Source of the DNA: Ferrovibrio sp046297895
GTDB lineage: Bacteria > Pseudomonadota > Alphaproteobacteria > Ferrovibrionales > Ferrovibrionaceae
Assembly (NCBI RefSeq): GCF_046297895.1
Contig: NZ_JBKBHC010000002.1
Coordinates: 186,001-250,000 of the forward strand
DNA length: 64,000 bases
Reading direction: 5' to 3'
Under the pieces are notes generated by a model. The model was not told where the DNA came from. It worked only from the letters and a program-made list of their open reading frames with translations, and searched no databases. Of this stretch, positions 24,546 through 34,611 are shown piece after piece; position 1 is the first letter of the stretch, and every line of letters starts with the position of its first letter. The translations under genes were made by a program, and so were the position numbers.

Positions 24546-25184
24546 TTAGCCGGCGGGCGACTCCTGGCCACCTTCGCCCAGCGAAAGATCCGGCGGCAGA
24601 TCCGGCGGCAGGTCGGTGCAGGGATAACGCCAGGCCCGCACCAGCATCGGAGCGGTCTGGGGCTGGTCACGCCGCCGATCATAGCCCAGCAGGGTCAGGC
24701 CGATCACGCCATAGGGGGCCCCGGCCTCGTCGCGCAGCGGCAGCATCAGCCGCCGCGCCACCCGCGTGCCCGGGATGTCGCCGGTCGGCGTCAGGCTGGA
24801 CGTGCCGTGCAGGATGGCCGGCAGCAGGGCGACCCGCCTCAGCCGCTCGTTGGCAAGGCCGCCCTGTTCCGCGCCCCACAGATCCATCGGCGTCTTGCCC
24901 ATGATGGAAAAGCCCCAGGCCTCGTTCAGCCGGTCGCCCGCCAGGGTGCAGACGACATGGCTGCGGTCCTCGCTCAGGCGGAAGATCCACAATTCCGGCA
25001 GGCAGGGAATGATCGTGGCGGGATCGACGGCGCTGCGCGGCGGGGCAAGGTCGTCGCCCCCTGGGCCATGCGAGCGCCACTCGGCCCAGCGCCGCAGCAG
25101 CAGGCGCTGCCTGGCATCCTCCAGCCGGGGCCATTGGCCGCGGACAATCTCCTCATCGGCGGCGGAATCGTACTCGTTACCCAT
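24546..25184 (-). CDS. Single-domain PAS protein (paralogue of the next gene)
   Basis: A 212-residue relative of the adjacent 198-residue protein, sharing the order LLLRRWAEWR, AVDPATIIPCLPELWIFRLSEDRSHVVCTLAGDRLNEAWG and LMLPLRDEAGAPYGVIGLTLLGY. The C-terminus has a short tandem PPDL-PPDL repeat, visible in DNA as repeated atccggcggcag. It starts 12 nt after the moeB-like gene and is probably cotranscribed with it. No output domain is present. Confidence 0.75.
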   Translation of the reverse strand: MGNEYDSAADEEIVRGQWPRLEDARQRLLLRRWAEWRSHGPGGDDLAPPRSAVDPATIIPCLPELWIFRLSEDRSHVVCTLAGDRLNEAWGFSIMGKTPMDLWGAEQGGLANERLRRVALLPAILHGTSSLTPTGDIPGTRVARRLMLPLRDEAGAPYGVIGLTLLGYDRRRDQPQTAPMLVRAWRYPCTDLPPDLPPDLSLGEGGQESPAG

Positions 25185-25196
25185 GATACTCCGAAC

Positions 25197-25973
25197 TCAG
25201 CGCTCATGCCCCCCGGTGCCGCAGAGGCGACAGTGAGGATCGCGGCGCAGTTTCACCGTACGCACGTCGCCGCGCAATGCATCATACAGCAGCAGGCGCC
25301 CGGACAGGCTGTCGCCAAGCCCGAGCAGTTCCTTCACGACCTCCAGCGCCTGCAGGCTGCCCATCACGCCGCCCAGCGCGCCGAGCACGCCGGCTTCCGA
25401 ACAGGCCGGCACGCTGCCCGGCGGCGGCGGCTCGGGAAAGACGCAGCGATAGCAGGGATGCGGCTCGCCCATATGCGCCTTGAAGGTGGAGAGCTGGCCG
25501 TCGAAACGCAGCATTGCCGCCGTCACCAGGGTCTTGCCCAGGCGAAAGCAGGTGTCGTTGACCAGAAAACGGGTGTCGAAATTGTCGCTGCCATCGGCCA
25601 CCAGGTCGTAGCCGCCGATCAGGGCATCGGCATTTTCCGGCGTCAGGCGCGCGGTATGCTCCACCACGCGCACATGGGGATTGAGCGCGGAGATCGACAC
25701 CGCAGCACTTTCGGTCTTTCTGATGCCGACACGTTCGGTGCCGTGCAGCACCTGGCGCTGCAGGTTGGACAGCGAAACGATGTCGTCGTCGACGATGCCC
25801 AGGGTGCCGATGCCGGCGGCGGCCAGATAGAGCAGCAGCGGCGAACCCAGCCCACCCGCGCCGATCACCAGCACGCGCGAGGTTTTCAGTTTCTGCTGCC
25901 CTGCGCCGCCGATCTCGGGCAGGATGATGTGCCGGGCATAGCGTTCCAGTTCGTCCTTGCCGAAGGCGGCCAC
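25197..25973 (-). CDS. moeB: ThiF/MoeB-type sulfur-carrier adenylyltransferase
   Basis: A 258-residue E1-like enzyme. The nucleotide motif is GAGGLGSPLLLYLA (about 38-51), followed by VDDDIVSLSNLQRQ, the R/N residues in NLQRQ, and DGSDNFDTRFLVND. Two CxxC pairs (CYRC and CRLC near the C-terminus) bind zinc. No rhodanese domain is attached, favouring MoeB or ThiF over MOCS3-like proteins. It adenylates the C-terminal glycine of MoaD or ThiS. It is 4 nt after cysK, an arrangement that links sulfur supply to carrier activation. Confidence 0.88.
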   Translation of the reverse strand: MAAFGKDELERYARHIILPEIGGAGQQKLKTSRVLVIGAGGLGSPLLLYLAAAGIGTLGIVDDDIVSLSNLQRQVLHGTERVGIRKTESAAVSISALNPHVRVVEHTARLTPENADALIGGYDLVADGSDNFDTRFLVNDTCFRLGKTLVTAAMLRFDGQLSTFKAHMGEPHPCYRCVFPEPPPPGSVPACSEAGVLGALGGVMGSLQALEVVKELLGLGDSLSGRLLLYDALRGDVRTVKLRRDPHCRLCGTGGHER

Positions 25974-25977
25974 GATG

Positions 25978-26958
<981 letters not shown>

Positions 26959-27015
26959 GGATTCTCCCGTTCTATTCGTTATCGCGCGACGATCCCGGAT
27001 GCGGGATGCCGCGCA

Positions 27016-27468
27016 TCAGATCGCGAAGTTGTCGGCGCCTTCCAGTTCGGCGGCGAATCCGGTGCTTTCGGCCCGTTCACACAGGTCCTCCAGCGTGATC
27101 TTGTCCACCTTTGCCATCAGCGCGGCCTGGCATTCCTCCCAGATCGGCTGCACGGTGCGGCGGCCGAGTTCGGAACCTGCCGAGAAATCGTCGTCGCCAT
27201 CGGCATCCAGTTCCGAGACGATACGGATCACCTCGCCCACCGTGATGCGGCGGCGTTCGCGCGCCAGCGTATAGCCGCCGCGCGGGCCGCGCACGCCCTT
27301 GAGGATGCCGTTGCGCACCAGATGCTGCATCACCTGCTCCAGATAGCGCTGCGGCACGCCCTGGCGGGTGGCGATGTCCTTGGACTGCACCGGCTCGGGT
27401 CGGGCATGAAAGGCGATATCCACCACCGCTTCCAGCGCGTGCATGGTGCGCCGCGTGCATTTGAGCAT
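27016..27468 (-). CDS. Rrf2-family regulator (CymR-like, without IscR cluster ligands)
   Basis: A 150-residue Rrf2 protein: an N-terminal winged HTH (SKDIATRQGVPQRYLEQVMQHLVRNGILKGVRGPRGGYTLAR, in order about 29-70) and a dimerisation helix toward the C-terminus. Cysteines are only at 4, 113 and 130, so the closely spaced three-cysteine Fe-S site of IscR is missing. Its place between dut and cysK suggests a CymR-type repressor that senses cysteine supply through cysteine synthase, known in Firmicutes; here that is inference. Confidence 0.82.
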   Translation of the reverse strand: MLKCTRRTMHALEAVVDIAFHARPEPVQSKDIATRQGVPQRYLEQVMQHLVRNGILKGVRGPRGGYTLARERRRITVGEVIRIVSELDADGDDDFSAGSELGRRTVQPIWEECQAALMAKVDKITLEDLCERAESTGFAAELEGADNFAI

Positions 27469-27481
27469 TGTCGTCGTCTCC

Positions 27482-27958
27482 TCAGGCTGTCTTGGCCGCG
27501 GCCCCGGCGGTGCCGGTCGAGCCGAAGCCGCCGGCGCCGCGCTGGGTCTGCGGCAATTCCGCCGCCTCGATCCATTCGACGCGGCTGTAGGCGGCGATCA
27601 CCATCTGCGCGATGCGTTCGCCGCGGTTGATAACGAAGGGCTGGTCGCCGTGATTGATCAGGATCACGCCGACCTCGCCGCGATAATCGGCATCCACGGT
27701 GCCCGGGGCGTTCAGCACGGTGATGCCGTGCTTGAGCGCCAGGCCGGAACGCGGCCGCACCTGGGCCTCGAAGCCCGGCGGCACCGCGATGCTGAGTCCG
27801 GTGGGGATCAGCCTGCGCTCGCCGGGTTTCAGCGTGACCGGCTCGGCCACCGCCGCCAGCAGATCGAGGCCGGCGGCATCGGCCGTGGCATAGGCCGGCA
27901 GCGGCAGGTCGGCGCCGTGGGGCAGGCGTTTCAGCGGCACATGCAAAGGTGCGGTCAT
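27482..27958 (-). CDS. dut: dUTP diphosphatase
   Basis: A 158-residue trimeric dUTPase with the five motifs in order: AGLDLLA, RPRSGLALKHGI, NAPGTVDADYRGEVGVIL, RGERIAQMV and the C-terminal RGAGGFGSTG. It hydrolyses dUTP to dUMP, limiting uracil in DNA. Its start overlaps the coaBC stop by 4 nt, a coaBC-dut pair conserved in many proteobacteria. Confidence 0.97.
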   Translation of the reverse strand: MTAPLHVPLKRLPHGADLPLPAYATADAAGLDLLAAVAEPVTLKPGERRLIPTGLSIAVPPGFEAQVRPRSGLALKHGITVLNAPGTVDADYRGEVGVILINHGDQPFVINRGERIAQMVIAAYSRVEWIEAAELPQTQRGAGGFGSTGTAGAAAKTA

Positions 27959-29268
27959 GCGGACTTGTCTTTCTTCTTGCCGGGAGTGCTGAAATGCGCG
28001 GCGATGCGGTCGGCCAGACGGGCCGCCACATCCTGCTTGCTCATGGTGGGCCAGTCCTCGACCGAGTCACCGCGCACCAGATGCACGGTGTTACGGTCGC
28101 CGCCGAACGTGCCGCTGCCTTCGGCCACGCTGTTGGCCACGATCCAGTCGCAGCCTTTCGCCTGCAGCTTCTTGCGCGCATAGGCCACCACATTCTCGGT
28201 TTCGGCCGCAAAGCCGACCACGAGCGCCGGGCGGCGCCAGGCATCGGTGGTGCTGATGGCGCGCAGGATGTCGGGGTTCTCGGCCAGCTTGAGCGTGGGC
28301 GGCAGGTCGCCGCTTTTCTTCAGCTTCTGCGGCGCTTCCACCGCCACGCGCCAGTCGGCCACGGCGGCGGCGCAGACCACGGCATCGACGGGCAGCGCCA
28401 GAAAGCAATGCTCGAACATCTCGCGCGCCGATTCCACATGCACGGTCTTCACGCCGGGCGGATCGGGCAGGCTGACCGGGCCGCTGACCAGGGTGACCTC
28501 GGCGCCCAGCGCGGCCAGGGCGGCTGCAATCGCATGGCCCTGCTTGCCCGAGGAGCGGTTGGCGATGTAGCGCACCGGATCGATCGGCTCATGCGTGGGG
28601 CCCGACGTGACGATCATCCGGCGACCCTTCAGCGTCTGGGCCAGAGGCTGCACGCTGGCGGCGGCGGACGGAGCGGACGCCGAAACCTGCGTGAGATGCC
28701 GCGGCAGCGGCTTGCCGAACTGCGCCTCGCCAAAATACTTTTCGATGGCGGCGACGATTTCCAGCGGTTCGACCATGCGGCCGGGCCCGAATTCGCCGCA
28801 GGCCATCTCGCCGTCGTTGGGACCGATGAAGGCGACGCCGTCCTTCTTGAGCTGCTCGACATTGCGCTGGGTGGCCGGATGCAGCCACATGCGCACATTC
28901 ATCGCCGGGGCGACCAGAACGGGCTTGTCGGTGGCGAGCAGCAAAGTGGTGGCCATGTCGTCGGCCAGGCCCTGGGCCATGCGGGCGAGGATGTTGGCGG
29001 TGGCCGGCGCCACCACCAGCAGGTCGGCATCGCGCGAGAGTTCGATATGGCCCATCTCGGCCTCGTCGGTCAGCGAGAAGAGATCGCTTGCGACCTTCTC
29101 GCCGCTCAGGGCGGAGACGCTCATGGGGGTGACGAAATGCCCGGCCGCGCTGGTCATCGCGCAGCGCACGCTGGCGCCGCGCTCGCGCAGGCGGCGGATC
29201 AGCTCAAGCGACTTGTAGGCGGCGATGCCGCCTGAAATCACCAGCAGAATGCGTTTGCCCTTGAGCAC
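27955..29268 (-). CDS. coaBC: Bifunctional phosphopantothenoylcysteine decarboxylase/phosphopantothenate-cysteine ligase
   Basis: 437 residues from the GTG at 29268, chosen because GAGGGA precedes it; an ATG 72 nt upstream lacks a ribosome-binding site. The CoaC half has ISGGIAAYKS, the PATANILARMAQGLADD segment and APAMNVRMWLHPATQRN with the catalytic Asn/Met motif. The CoaB half starts at RRMIVTSGPTHEPIDPVRYIANRSSGKQG (shown here in parts). The two reactions convert 4'-phosphopantothenate to phosphopantetheine for coenzyme A. Confidence 0.93.
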   Translation of the reverse strand: MLKGKRILLVISGGIAAYKSLELIRRLRERGASVRCAMTSAAGHFVTPMSVSALSGEKVASDLFSLTDEAEMGHIELSRDADLLVVAPATANILARMAQGLADDMATTLLLATDKPVLVAPAMNVRMWLHPATQRNVEQLKKDGVAFIGPNDGEMACGEFGPGRMVEPLEIVAAIEKYFGEAQFGKPLPRHLTQVSASAPSAAASVQPLAQTLKGRRMIVTSGPTHEPIDPVRYIANRSSGKQGHAIAAALAALGAEVTLVSGPVSLPDPPGVKTVHVESAREMFEHCFLALPVDAVVCAAAVADWRVAVEAPQKLKKSGDLPPTLKLAENPDILRAISTTDAWRRPALVVGFAAETENVVAYARKKLQAKGCDWIVANSVAEGSGTFGGDRNTVHLVRGDSVEDWPTMSKQDVAARLADRIAAHFSTPGKKKDKSA

Positions 29269-29416
29269 GATTCCCTCGGGGTTTGCCGACACGACACCGG
29301 AAGCATAGCCATTACGGGTTATGCGCGGTTTGTGGCGCAATCCCGAATATTACGCTGCCTGAATGTGTTTAAGGCTAATCCACCCGAACGGAAATCACAA
29401 GACCCGAGGGGAATTA

Positions 29417-30157
29417 TCAGACGTGCTGGCCGCCATTAATGTGAATTTCCGCGCCGTTCACGTAGGACGAGGTCTGGGTGCACAGGAAATAGATCGTGCT
29501 GGCCACTTCCTCGGGCTTGCCCAGGCGGTGCATGGGGATTTCCCGGCGCACGATCTCGTCGGTGCCGGGCGAGAGGATCGAGGTGTCGATCTCGCCCGGC
29601 GCGATGGCGTTGACCCGCACGTTATGCGGCCCGAATTCCCAGGCCATCTCGCGGGTCAGCGCCGCGAGCGCCGCCTTGGAGGTGGCATAGGCCATGCCGG
29701 CGAAGGGATGCACGCGGCTGCCGGCAATCGAGGTGACATTCACGATCGAGCCCTGCGCCGCCTTCAGTTCCTCGAACAGGCCTTTCGCCAGCAGGGCCAC
29801 CGAGAACAGGTTGACATTATAGACGTGCATCAGCGCGGCCAGATCGGTATCCAGCACGCCAAGCCGCGAACCGCCGGGACCTTTCGGCGAGATCGCAGCG
29901 TTGTTGACCAGGGCATCCAGCTTGCCGTCGGGCAGCCGTTTCTTCAGATCGGCAATCGTTGCCGGCAGGCTGGAGATATCGTTGAGATCCATCTGCACAT
30001 GGCTCTCGGCGCCGCCCTCCCAGGGGCAATGCTCCGAGAAGGGTTGCCGCGAAACGGTGAAGACCCTCCACCCCGCGGCCGAGAAGCGCTTCACGGTGGC
30101 ATGGCCGATGCCGCGGCTGGCGCCGGTGAGGATGAGCGTGCGTTGGCGGTCTGTCAT
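29417..30157 (-). CDS. Short-chain dehydrogenase/reductase
   Basis: A 246-residue classical SDR. Seen are TGASRGIG (11-18) for NAD(P), NNAAISPKG in place of NNAG, Ser in VTSIAGS, YATSK for the catalytic Tyr/Lys, and the closing VNGAEIHINGG. The substrate is not identifiable; similarity to 3-oxoacyl-ACP reductases is general. It is separated from coaBC by 150 bp and follows the spermidine-synthase-like gene on the same strand after 47 bp. Confidence 0.88.
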   Translation of the reverse strand: MTDRQRTLILTGASRGIGHATVKRFSAAGWRVFTVSRQPFSEHCPWEGGAESHVQMDLNDISSLPATIADLKKRLPDGKLDALVNNAAISPKGPGGSRLGVLDTDLAALMHVYNVNLFSVALLAKGLFEELKAAQGSIVNVTSIAGSRVHPFAGMAYATSKAALAALTREMAWEFGPHNVRVNAIAPGEIDTSILSPGTDEIVRREIPMHRLGKPEEVASTIYFLCTQTSSYVNGAEIHINGGQHV

Positions 30158-30204
30158 AGTTGCAAATCTATCGCAGGCCCATGACGGGCGCCAGCGGCGG
30201 GGGG

Positions 30205-32484
30205 TCAGCTATCGGGTTTGTTGCGCCGCGTCGCCGCATTCAGCCGGTTATTGATGTAATATTCATCACGCGGGAAGAGATCCGCGTTCAAGTCCATCCC
30301 GGAAACCGCCGGCGCATGCAGGATGGCGTCGCGGAACAGCCGGCTGGCGGATTTCGCCTCGATGCCGGCGGCGGCGAAGTACCGCATGGCCTGGGCGCTG
30401 GAAAACACCTGCGTCAGGCGGGCGTGATCGACCTGCACCGGACGGCGCGAGCCGATCAGAACCGGAAAGGGCTGCAGCATCGCCACATGGGGAAACACGG
30501 CGACAAAGGTGGCGACGCTGCGCGCCGTCGGGCCCCACTGCACATACAGCCCGTCGTCTTTCAGCGCGGCCAGCACCAGGCGCATGAACTCTTCCGAATA
30601 GAGCAGTCCGCTATGCGAGGATTCGGGCAGGATCGCATCGGCCTGGATCACGTCGTAACGCCGGTCGGTGGCGAAGATGGCCCGGCGGCCGTCGCCGACC
30701 ACGAATTCATAGCGCGGATCGCGCAGCAGGCCCGCGATGGCTGAGTCGGGCTGGCGGGCGGCGAAATCGCGCAGCACCTGGAAAACCGGGCCGACCAGTT
30801 CGACGACGCGCACATGCTGCGTGGCCGGATTGATGCCGGCGGCAAACGGCGTGCCGCCGCTGCCCGAGCCGATCACCAGCACGGCCCGCGGCGCCGGATG
30901 CAGCAGGGGGCCGACCGCGCCCAGGAAGGCATGTTCGACCAGGAAGGGCCATTTCGACTGGGTGAAGCCCTGGATGAAGAAGGGACTGGCGGCGCCATCC
31001 TCGCCCAGGCGAAACAGCGCCAGACCGGAACGGTCCTCCGCCACCAGGATCTCGTGATGCTCGGCCGCCTGATGCAGCCGGGCCCAGAATTGCGCATTGC
31101 CGGGAAAGACCGCGATGGCGAGCGCCAGCACAACCGCCAACGCCGATGCGCCGCCCAGGGCAAGCGGCTGGCGCTCGCGCCAGGCCGCCAGGCTCCAGAA
31201 GCACAGCAACGCCACGGCCAGCAGCGCGATCATCTTCAGCGTGCCCGCGGTGCCCAGCCAATGCAGCGCCGCCAGGCCGGTGGCGAGGCTGCCCGCCGCA
31301 TTGCCCATGATGTTGGACACCTGCACGGCGGCGACCCGCCAGCCGAGCAGGCTCAGATCGGTCTGCACGCCCTGCTGCGCCAGCGGAAAGGATATGCCCA
31401 GCAGAAACGAGGGCGGCGCCACCAGCAGCACCGTCACCAGCAGGGCGGCGGCCAGCGGCAATCCGTAATGCCGCGTGGTCTCGGCCGCCAGCAAATTCTC
31501 CCACCAGTCGGCGCCGGCCAGCCAGTAGACGCCATAGATCGAGGCCAGCGCATAGAGCGTGGCAAGCGCCTGCACCACGAAAAAGGCGGCGCGGATGTCT
31601 TTCAGCCGCCGCAGCCACATCGCGCCCAGCACCATGCCCAGGCCATCGGCCAGCAGAAAGCTGCCCAGGATGGTGGCGAAGCTGTAGGCCGTGTATTGCG
31701 CGATCACGCCGGCCACCCGCACCCAGAGGATCTCGAGCGCGACGATGGCGAATCCCGAGATGAAGACCAGCAGGCCCCAGGTGAGGAATCCGAAGCCGGC
31801 CGCCGGCGCCGGACGGCTGGTCGCGGCAGCCTGTGCCGGCGCCGGATCCGCAACGCGCCGCCACAGCAGCAACGCGATCAGCGCGGCAAGCAGATTGAGC
31901 AGCGCGGCCACGCGCAGGCTGTTTTCGTAGCCCAGCGTGCCGATCAGCCACCAGCCGCCCAGCAGGGCCCCGAGCCCGGCGCCCAGCGTGTTGAGGCCGT
32001 AGAGCCAGCCGATGCGCGGCGCGGCCTCGGCCAGCGACTGCACGGCGGCCTTGGCCAGCAGCGGCAGCGAGGCGCCCATCAGCATCGTCGGCACCAGGAT
32101 GCCCATGAAGCAGACGGCGAAGATGCCCCAGCGGCTCGGCACCAGCGGTCCCACCACCTGCACGACGAAATCGTAGAGGAAGGCACGGCTGCTGAGCGCA
32201 AACAGGCCGATGCCGATTTCGCACAGCACGAACCCGATCAGCGCCGCGCGCGGGCTCAGGCGATCGGTGACCGCGCCGGCGGCCAGGCTGCCGAGGCCGA
32301 GGCCGAGAAGAAACGCGCCGACCACCAGCGCGGCGGTGACGGCATCGGATCCGGCAAACAGGCCGAGCATGCGCTGCCACACGATCTGGTCGATCAGCGC
32401 GGCGAAACCGGAGAGAAAAAAGGCGGCGCACAGAAAAAGGAAAACCTTGCGCCGTGAACCGGCGTCTTGATTGATGGCAAACAT
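30205..32484 (-). CDS. Membrane protein fused to a spermidine-synthase-like domain
   Basis: 759 residues. The N-terminal half (about 15-480) has roughly 12-14 hydrophobic helices in an MFS-like array, beginning FLFLCAAFFLSGFAALIDQIVWQRML, the signature of fused membrane/spermidine synthase proteins. The C-terminal Rossmann domain has VLVIGSGSGGTPFAAG where SpeE has GGGDG, and YDVIQADAILPESSH where SpeE has its catalytic Asp loop. The GDG aminopropyl-donor motif is lost, so true spermidine synthesis is unlikely. Function of the family is largely unknown. Confidence 0.78.
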   Translation of the reverse strand: MFAINQDAGSRRKVFLFLCAAFFLSGFAALIDQIVWQRMLGLFAGSDAVTAALVVGAFLLGLGLGSLAAGAVTDRLSPRAALIGFVLCEIGIGLFALSSRAFLYDFVVQVVGPLVPSRWGIFAVCFMGILVPTMLMGASLPLLAKAAVQSLAEAAPRIGWLYGLNTLGAGLGALLGGWWLIGTLGYENSLRVAALLNLLAALIALLLWRRVADPAPAQAAATSRPAPAAGFGFLTWGLLVFISGFAIVALEILWVRVAGVIAQYTAYSFATILGSFLLADGLGMVLGAMWLRRLKDIRAAFFVVQALATLYALASIYGVYWLAGADWWENLLAAETTRHYGLPLAAALLVTVLLVAPPSFLLGISFPLAQQGVQTDLSLLGWRVAAVQVSNIMGNAAGSLATGLAALHWLGTAGTLKMIALLAVALLCFWSLAAWRERQPLALGGASALAVVLALAIAVFPGNAQFWARLHQAAEHHEILVAEDRSGLALFRLGEDGAASPFFIQGFTQSKWPFLVEHAFLGAVGPLLHPAPRAVLVIGSGSGGTPFAAGINPATQHVRVVELVGPVFQVLRDFAARQPDSAIAGLLRDPRYEFVVGDGRRAIFATDRRYDVIQADAILPESSHSGLLYSEEFMRLVLAALKDDGLYVQWGPTARSVATFVAVFPHVAMLQPFPVLIGSRRPVQVDHARLTQVFSSAQAMRYFAAAGIEAKSASRLFRDAILHAPAVSGMDLNADLFPRDEYYINNRLNAATRRNKPDS

Positions 32485-32661
32485 TGCAACTCCCCCTGCC
32501 GGCGGATTTTAGAAGCGGCCTGCGGGATTGCACCAGTAAATTAATGCCATATTGCCGCCGCAATGACCCGGCAGAAGCAGGCATATTGCGTCGCAGCATG
32601 CCGATGCGCTCCCCATCATCGCCAAACCGGCACGAGAACCGTCATAGCAGGAGGCCATCCC

Positions 32662-33789
32662 ATGAGCGTCGGCTACCCCATCGGGATCGAAGAAGAGTAT
32701 TTCCTGGCCGAGGCCGAGACCAAGAACGCGGTGTCGCGCATGCCCAAGGCCCTGATCCGCCGTGCGCGCGGGGCCTTGGGCGAGCAGGTAACGCCGGAAC
32801 TGCTGCAGTCGCAGATCGAGATCGCCACGCCGATCTGCCATTCGCTGGAGGAAGCGCGCGGCCATCTGCGCCGCTATCGCCGCGCCCTGCGCGACGCCAC
32901 GGCGGAATTCGAGCTTGAGGTCTTCGCCGCCGGAACACATCCGATGGCGGAGTGGAACGAGCAGCAGCCGACCGACAAGCCGCGCTATGCCAAACTGACC
33001 AACGACCTGCAGTTCCTGGCCCGCCGCAACATGATGTGCGGCCTGCACGTGCATGTGGAGATCAGGGATCCGCATGTGCGCATCGACGTGATGAACCGCA
33101 TCCTGCCCTTCCTGCCGGTGCTGCTGGGCTTAAGCACGTCCTCGCCGTTCTGGCGCAAGCATGCCACCGGCCTGATGGGCTATCGCCTGGCCGCCTATGA
33201 CGAATTGCCGCGCACCGGCATTCCCGACTTCTTCGTCAACCTGGCCGACTACAACAGCTTCATCGACACGCTGGTCGGCGCGGGCGTGATCGAGGATGCC
33301 AGCCATGTCTGGTGGGCGATCCGGCCTTCCCTGCGCTTTCCCACCCTGGAACTGCGCATCGCCGATTCCTGCACGCACATGGAAGACACGCTGTGCATCG
33401 CCGCGATCTATCGCTGCCTGGTGCGTGCCTTGCGCCGCCTGCCCGACCTGAACGGAATCTGGCGCAACCACACGCGCCTACTGATCGAGGAGAACCGCTG
33501 GCGCGCCCAGCGATATGGCACCGCCGAGGGCCTGATCGATTTCAACGCCCGCCGCGTCGTGCCGTTCACCGAGATCATCGAGGCCATGCTGGACCTGATC
33601 GCCGAGGATGCCGAGGCCTTCGGCTGCCGCGCGGAGGTGGCGCATGCCCGCACGATCCTCCAGCGCGGCACCTCGGCGGCGCAGCAGATCGCGCTGTATC
33701 GCCGCCTGCGCGACACGGAAGGCGCCAGCCGCATCGAGGCGCTGCGCGCCGTGGTGGGCTGGCTGGCGCAGACGACGGCGGCCGTTTAA
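32662..33789 (+). CDS. Carboxylate-amine ligase (YbdK/GCS2 family)
   Basis: A 375-residue member of the glutamate-cysteine ligase type 2 superfamily. The N-terminus GIEEEYFL contains the catalytic acidic cluster, QIEIATPICHS and GLHVHVEI follow (His pair for metal), and ELRIADSCTHMEDTLCIAAIYR is the typical C-terminal block. Such enzymes form gamma-glutamyl or related amide bonds with ATP. The start ATG at 32662 has GCAGGAGG 7 nt upstream. It is followed 31 bp later by the S4 gene. Confidence 0.9.
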   Translation: MSVGYPIGIEEEYFLAEAETKNAVSRMPKALIRRARGALGEQVTPELLQSQIEIATPICHSLEEARGHLRRYRRALRDATAEFELEVFAAGTHPMAEWNEQQPTDKPRYAKLTNDLQFLARRNMMCGLHVHVEIRDPHVRIDVMNRILPFLPVLLGLSTSSPFWRKHATGLMGYRLAAYDELPRTGIPDFFVNLADYNSFIDTLVGAGVIEDASHVWWAIRPSLRFPTLELRIADSCTHMEDTLCIAAIYRCLVRALRRLPDLNGIWRNHTRLLIEENRWRAQRYGTAEGLIDFNARRVVPFTEIIEAMLDLIAEDAEAFGCRAEVAHARTILQRGTSAAQQIALYRRLRDTEGASRIEALRAVVGWLAQTTAAV

Positions 33790-33820
33790 GCGCGGCTGCG
33801 CATCGCGATATACTGCGGCG

Positions 33821-34102
33821 ATGAACGACGATGGCGATATCGAGCAGGGCGCGTTGCGGCTGGACAAGTGGCTGTGGCTGACCCGTTTCTGCAAGACGCG
33901 GGCGATCGGTCAGAAACTGGCCGGCAAGGGCCGCATCCGCATCAACGGCCGCGTGGTGGACAAGCCCCATGCCCTGGTGCGGGTGGGCGATGTGCTGACC
34001 CTGCCGCTGCCAGCCGGGGTGAAGGTGATCCGCGTGCTAAGCCTGCCGGCCCGCCGGGGACCGGCCGCGGAAGCGCAGGCGACCTACGACCTCGTGCCCT
34101 GA
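33821..34102 (+). CDS. S4-domain RNA-binding protein (HslR type)
   Basis: A 93-residue protein that is almost entirely an S4 domain: LRLDKWLWLTRFCKTRAIGQKLAGKGRIRINGRVVDKP (in pieces, about 11-48) then VGDVLTLPL. HslR (Hsp15) binds stalled 50S subunits carrying nascent chains. The C-terminal extension is shorter than E. coli Hsp15. The gene is placed just upstream of fdxA. No ribosome-binding site is obvious at ATG 33821, so coupling to the ligase gene is possible. Confidence 0.85.
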   Translation: MNDDGDIEQGALRLDKWLWLTRFCKTRAIGQKLAGKGRIRINGRVVDKPHALVRVGDVLTLPLPAGVKVIRVLSLPARRGPAAEAQATYDLVP

Positions 34103-34269
34103 ACGTGCCGCCCAGACTGCGCCAGAGTGGCGCGGGGCGCGGAATCCGCTTGATCCAGCACTGTATGTGTACGAATAATTGACCGGGATTTGCCCCTGTG
34201 CTACCCCACGCGCCGCTGCCGCCCCATATCAGGCAGTCAACCGAAGCCAGCTTTCCCAGGGTTCCGCCG

Positions 34270-34611
34270 ATGACCTATGTCGTGAGCGAGCAGTGCATCA
34301 AGTGCAAGTACATGGATTGCGTCGAAGTCTGTCCGGTCGACTGCTTCTATGTCGGCGAGAACATGCTGGTGATCAATCCGGACGAATGCATCGATTGCGG
34401 CGTCTGCGAGCCGGAATGCCCGGCCGAGGCCATCCTGCCCGACACCGACAACCGGGCCGAGGCCTGGGTTGAAATGAACCGCGAATACGCCGCCAAGTGG
34501 CCCAACATCACCCGCAAGGGCGAGGCCCCGGCCGATGCCGACAAATGGAAGGGCGTGGCTGACAAGTTCAAGCAGCATTTCAGCCCCAATCCCGGCGAAG
34601 GCAGCAAGTAG
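34270..34611 (+). CDS. fdxA: Seven-iron ferredoxin FdxA
   Basis: A 113-residue ferredoxin starting MTYVVSEQCIKCKYMDC. The first cluster loop CIKCKYMDCVEVCPVDC and the second DECIDCGVCEPECP give the [3Fe-4S][4Fe-4S] ligand set of this family. A C-terminal 60-residue extension (EYAAKWPNITRKGEAPADADKW) is normal for the 7Fe type. It donates electrons in oxidative metabolism. The gene is followed by a long leader for carD. Confidence 0.95.
   Translation: MTYVVSEQCIKCKYMDCVEVCPVDCFYVGENMLVINPDECIDCGVCEPECPAEAILPDTDNRAEAWVEMNREYAAKWPNITRKGEAPADADKWKGVADKFKQHFSPNPGEGSK

Noticed and set aside
24590..24620. Short tandem repeat resembling a CRISPR unit
   Set aside because: It is two copies of a 12-bp coding repeat (Pro-Pro-Asp-Leu) inside a PAS gene, without spacers.
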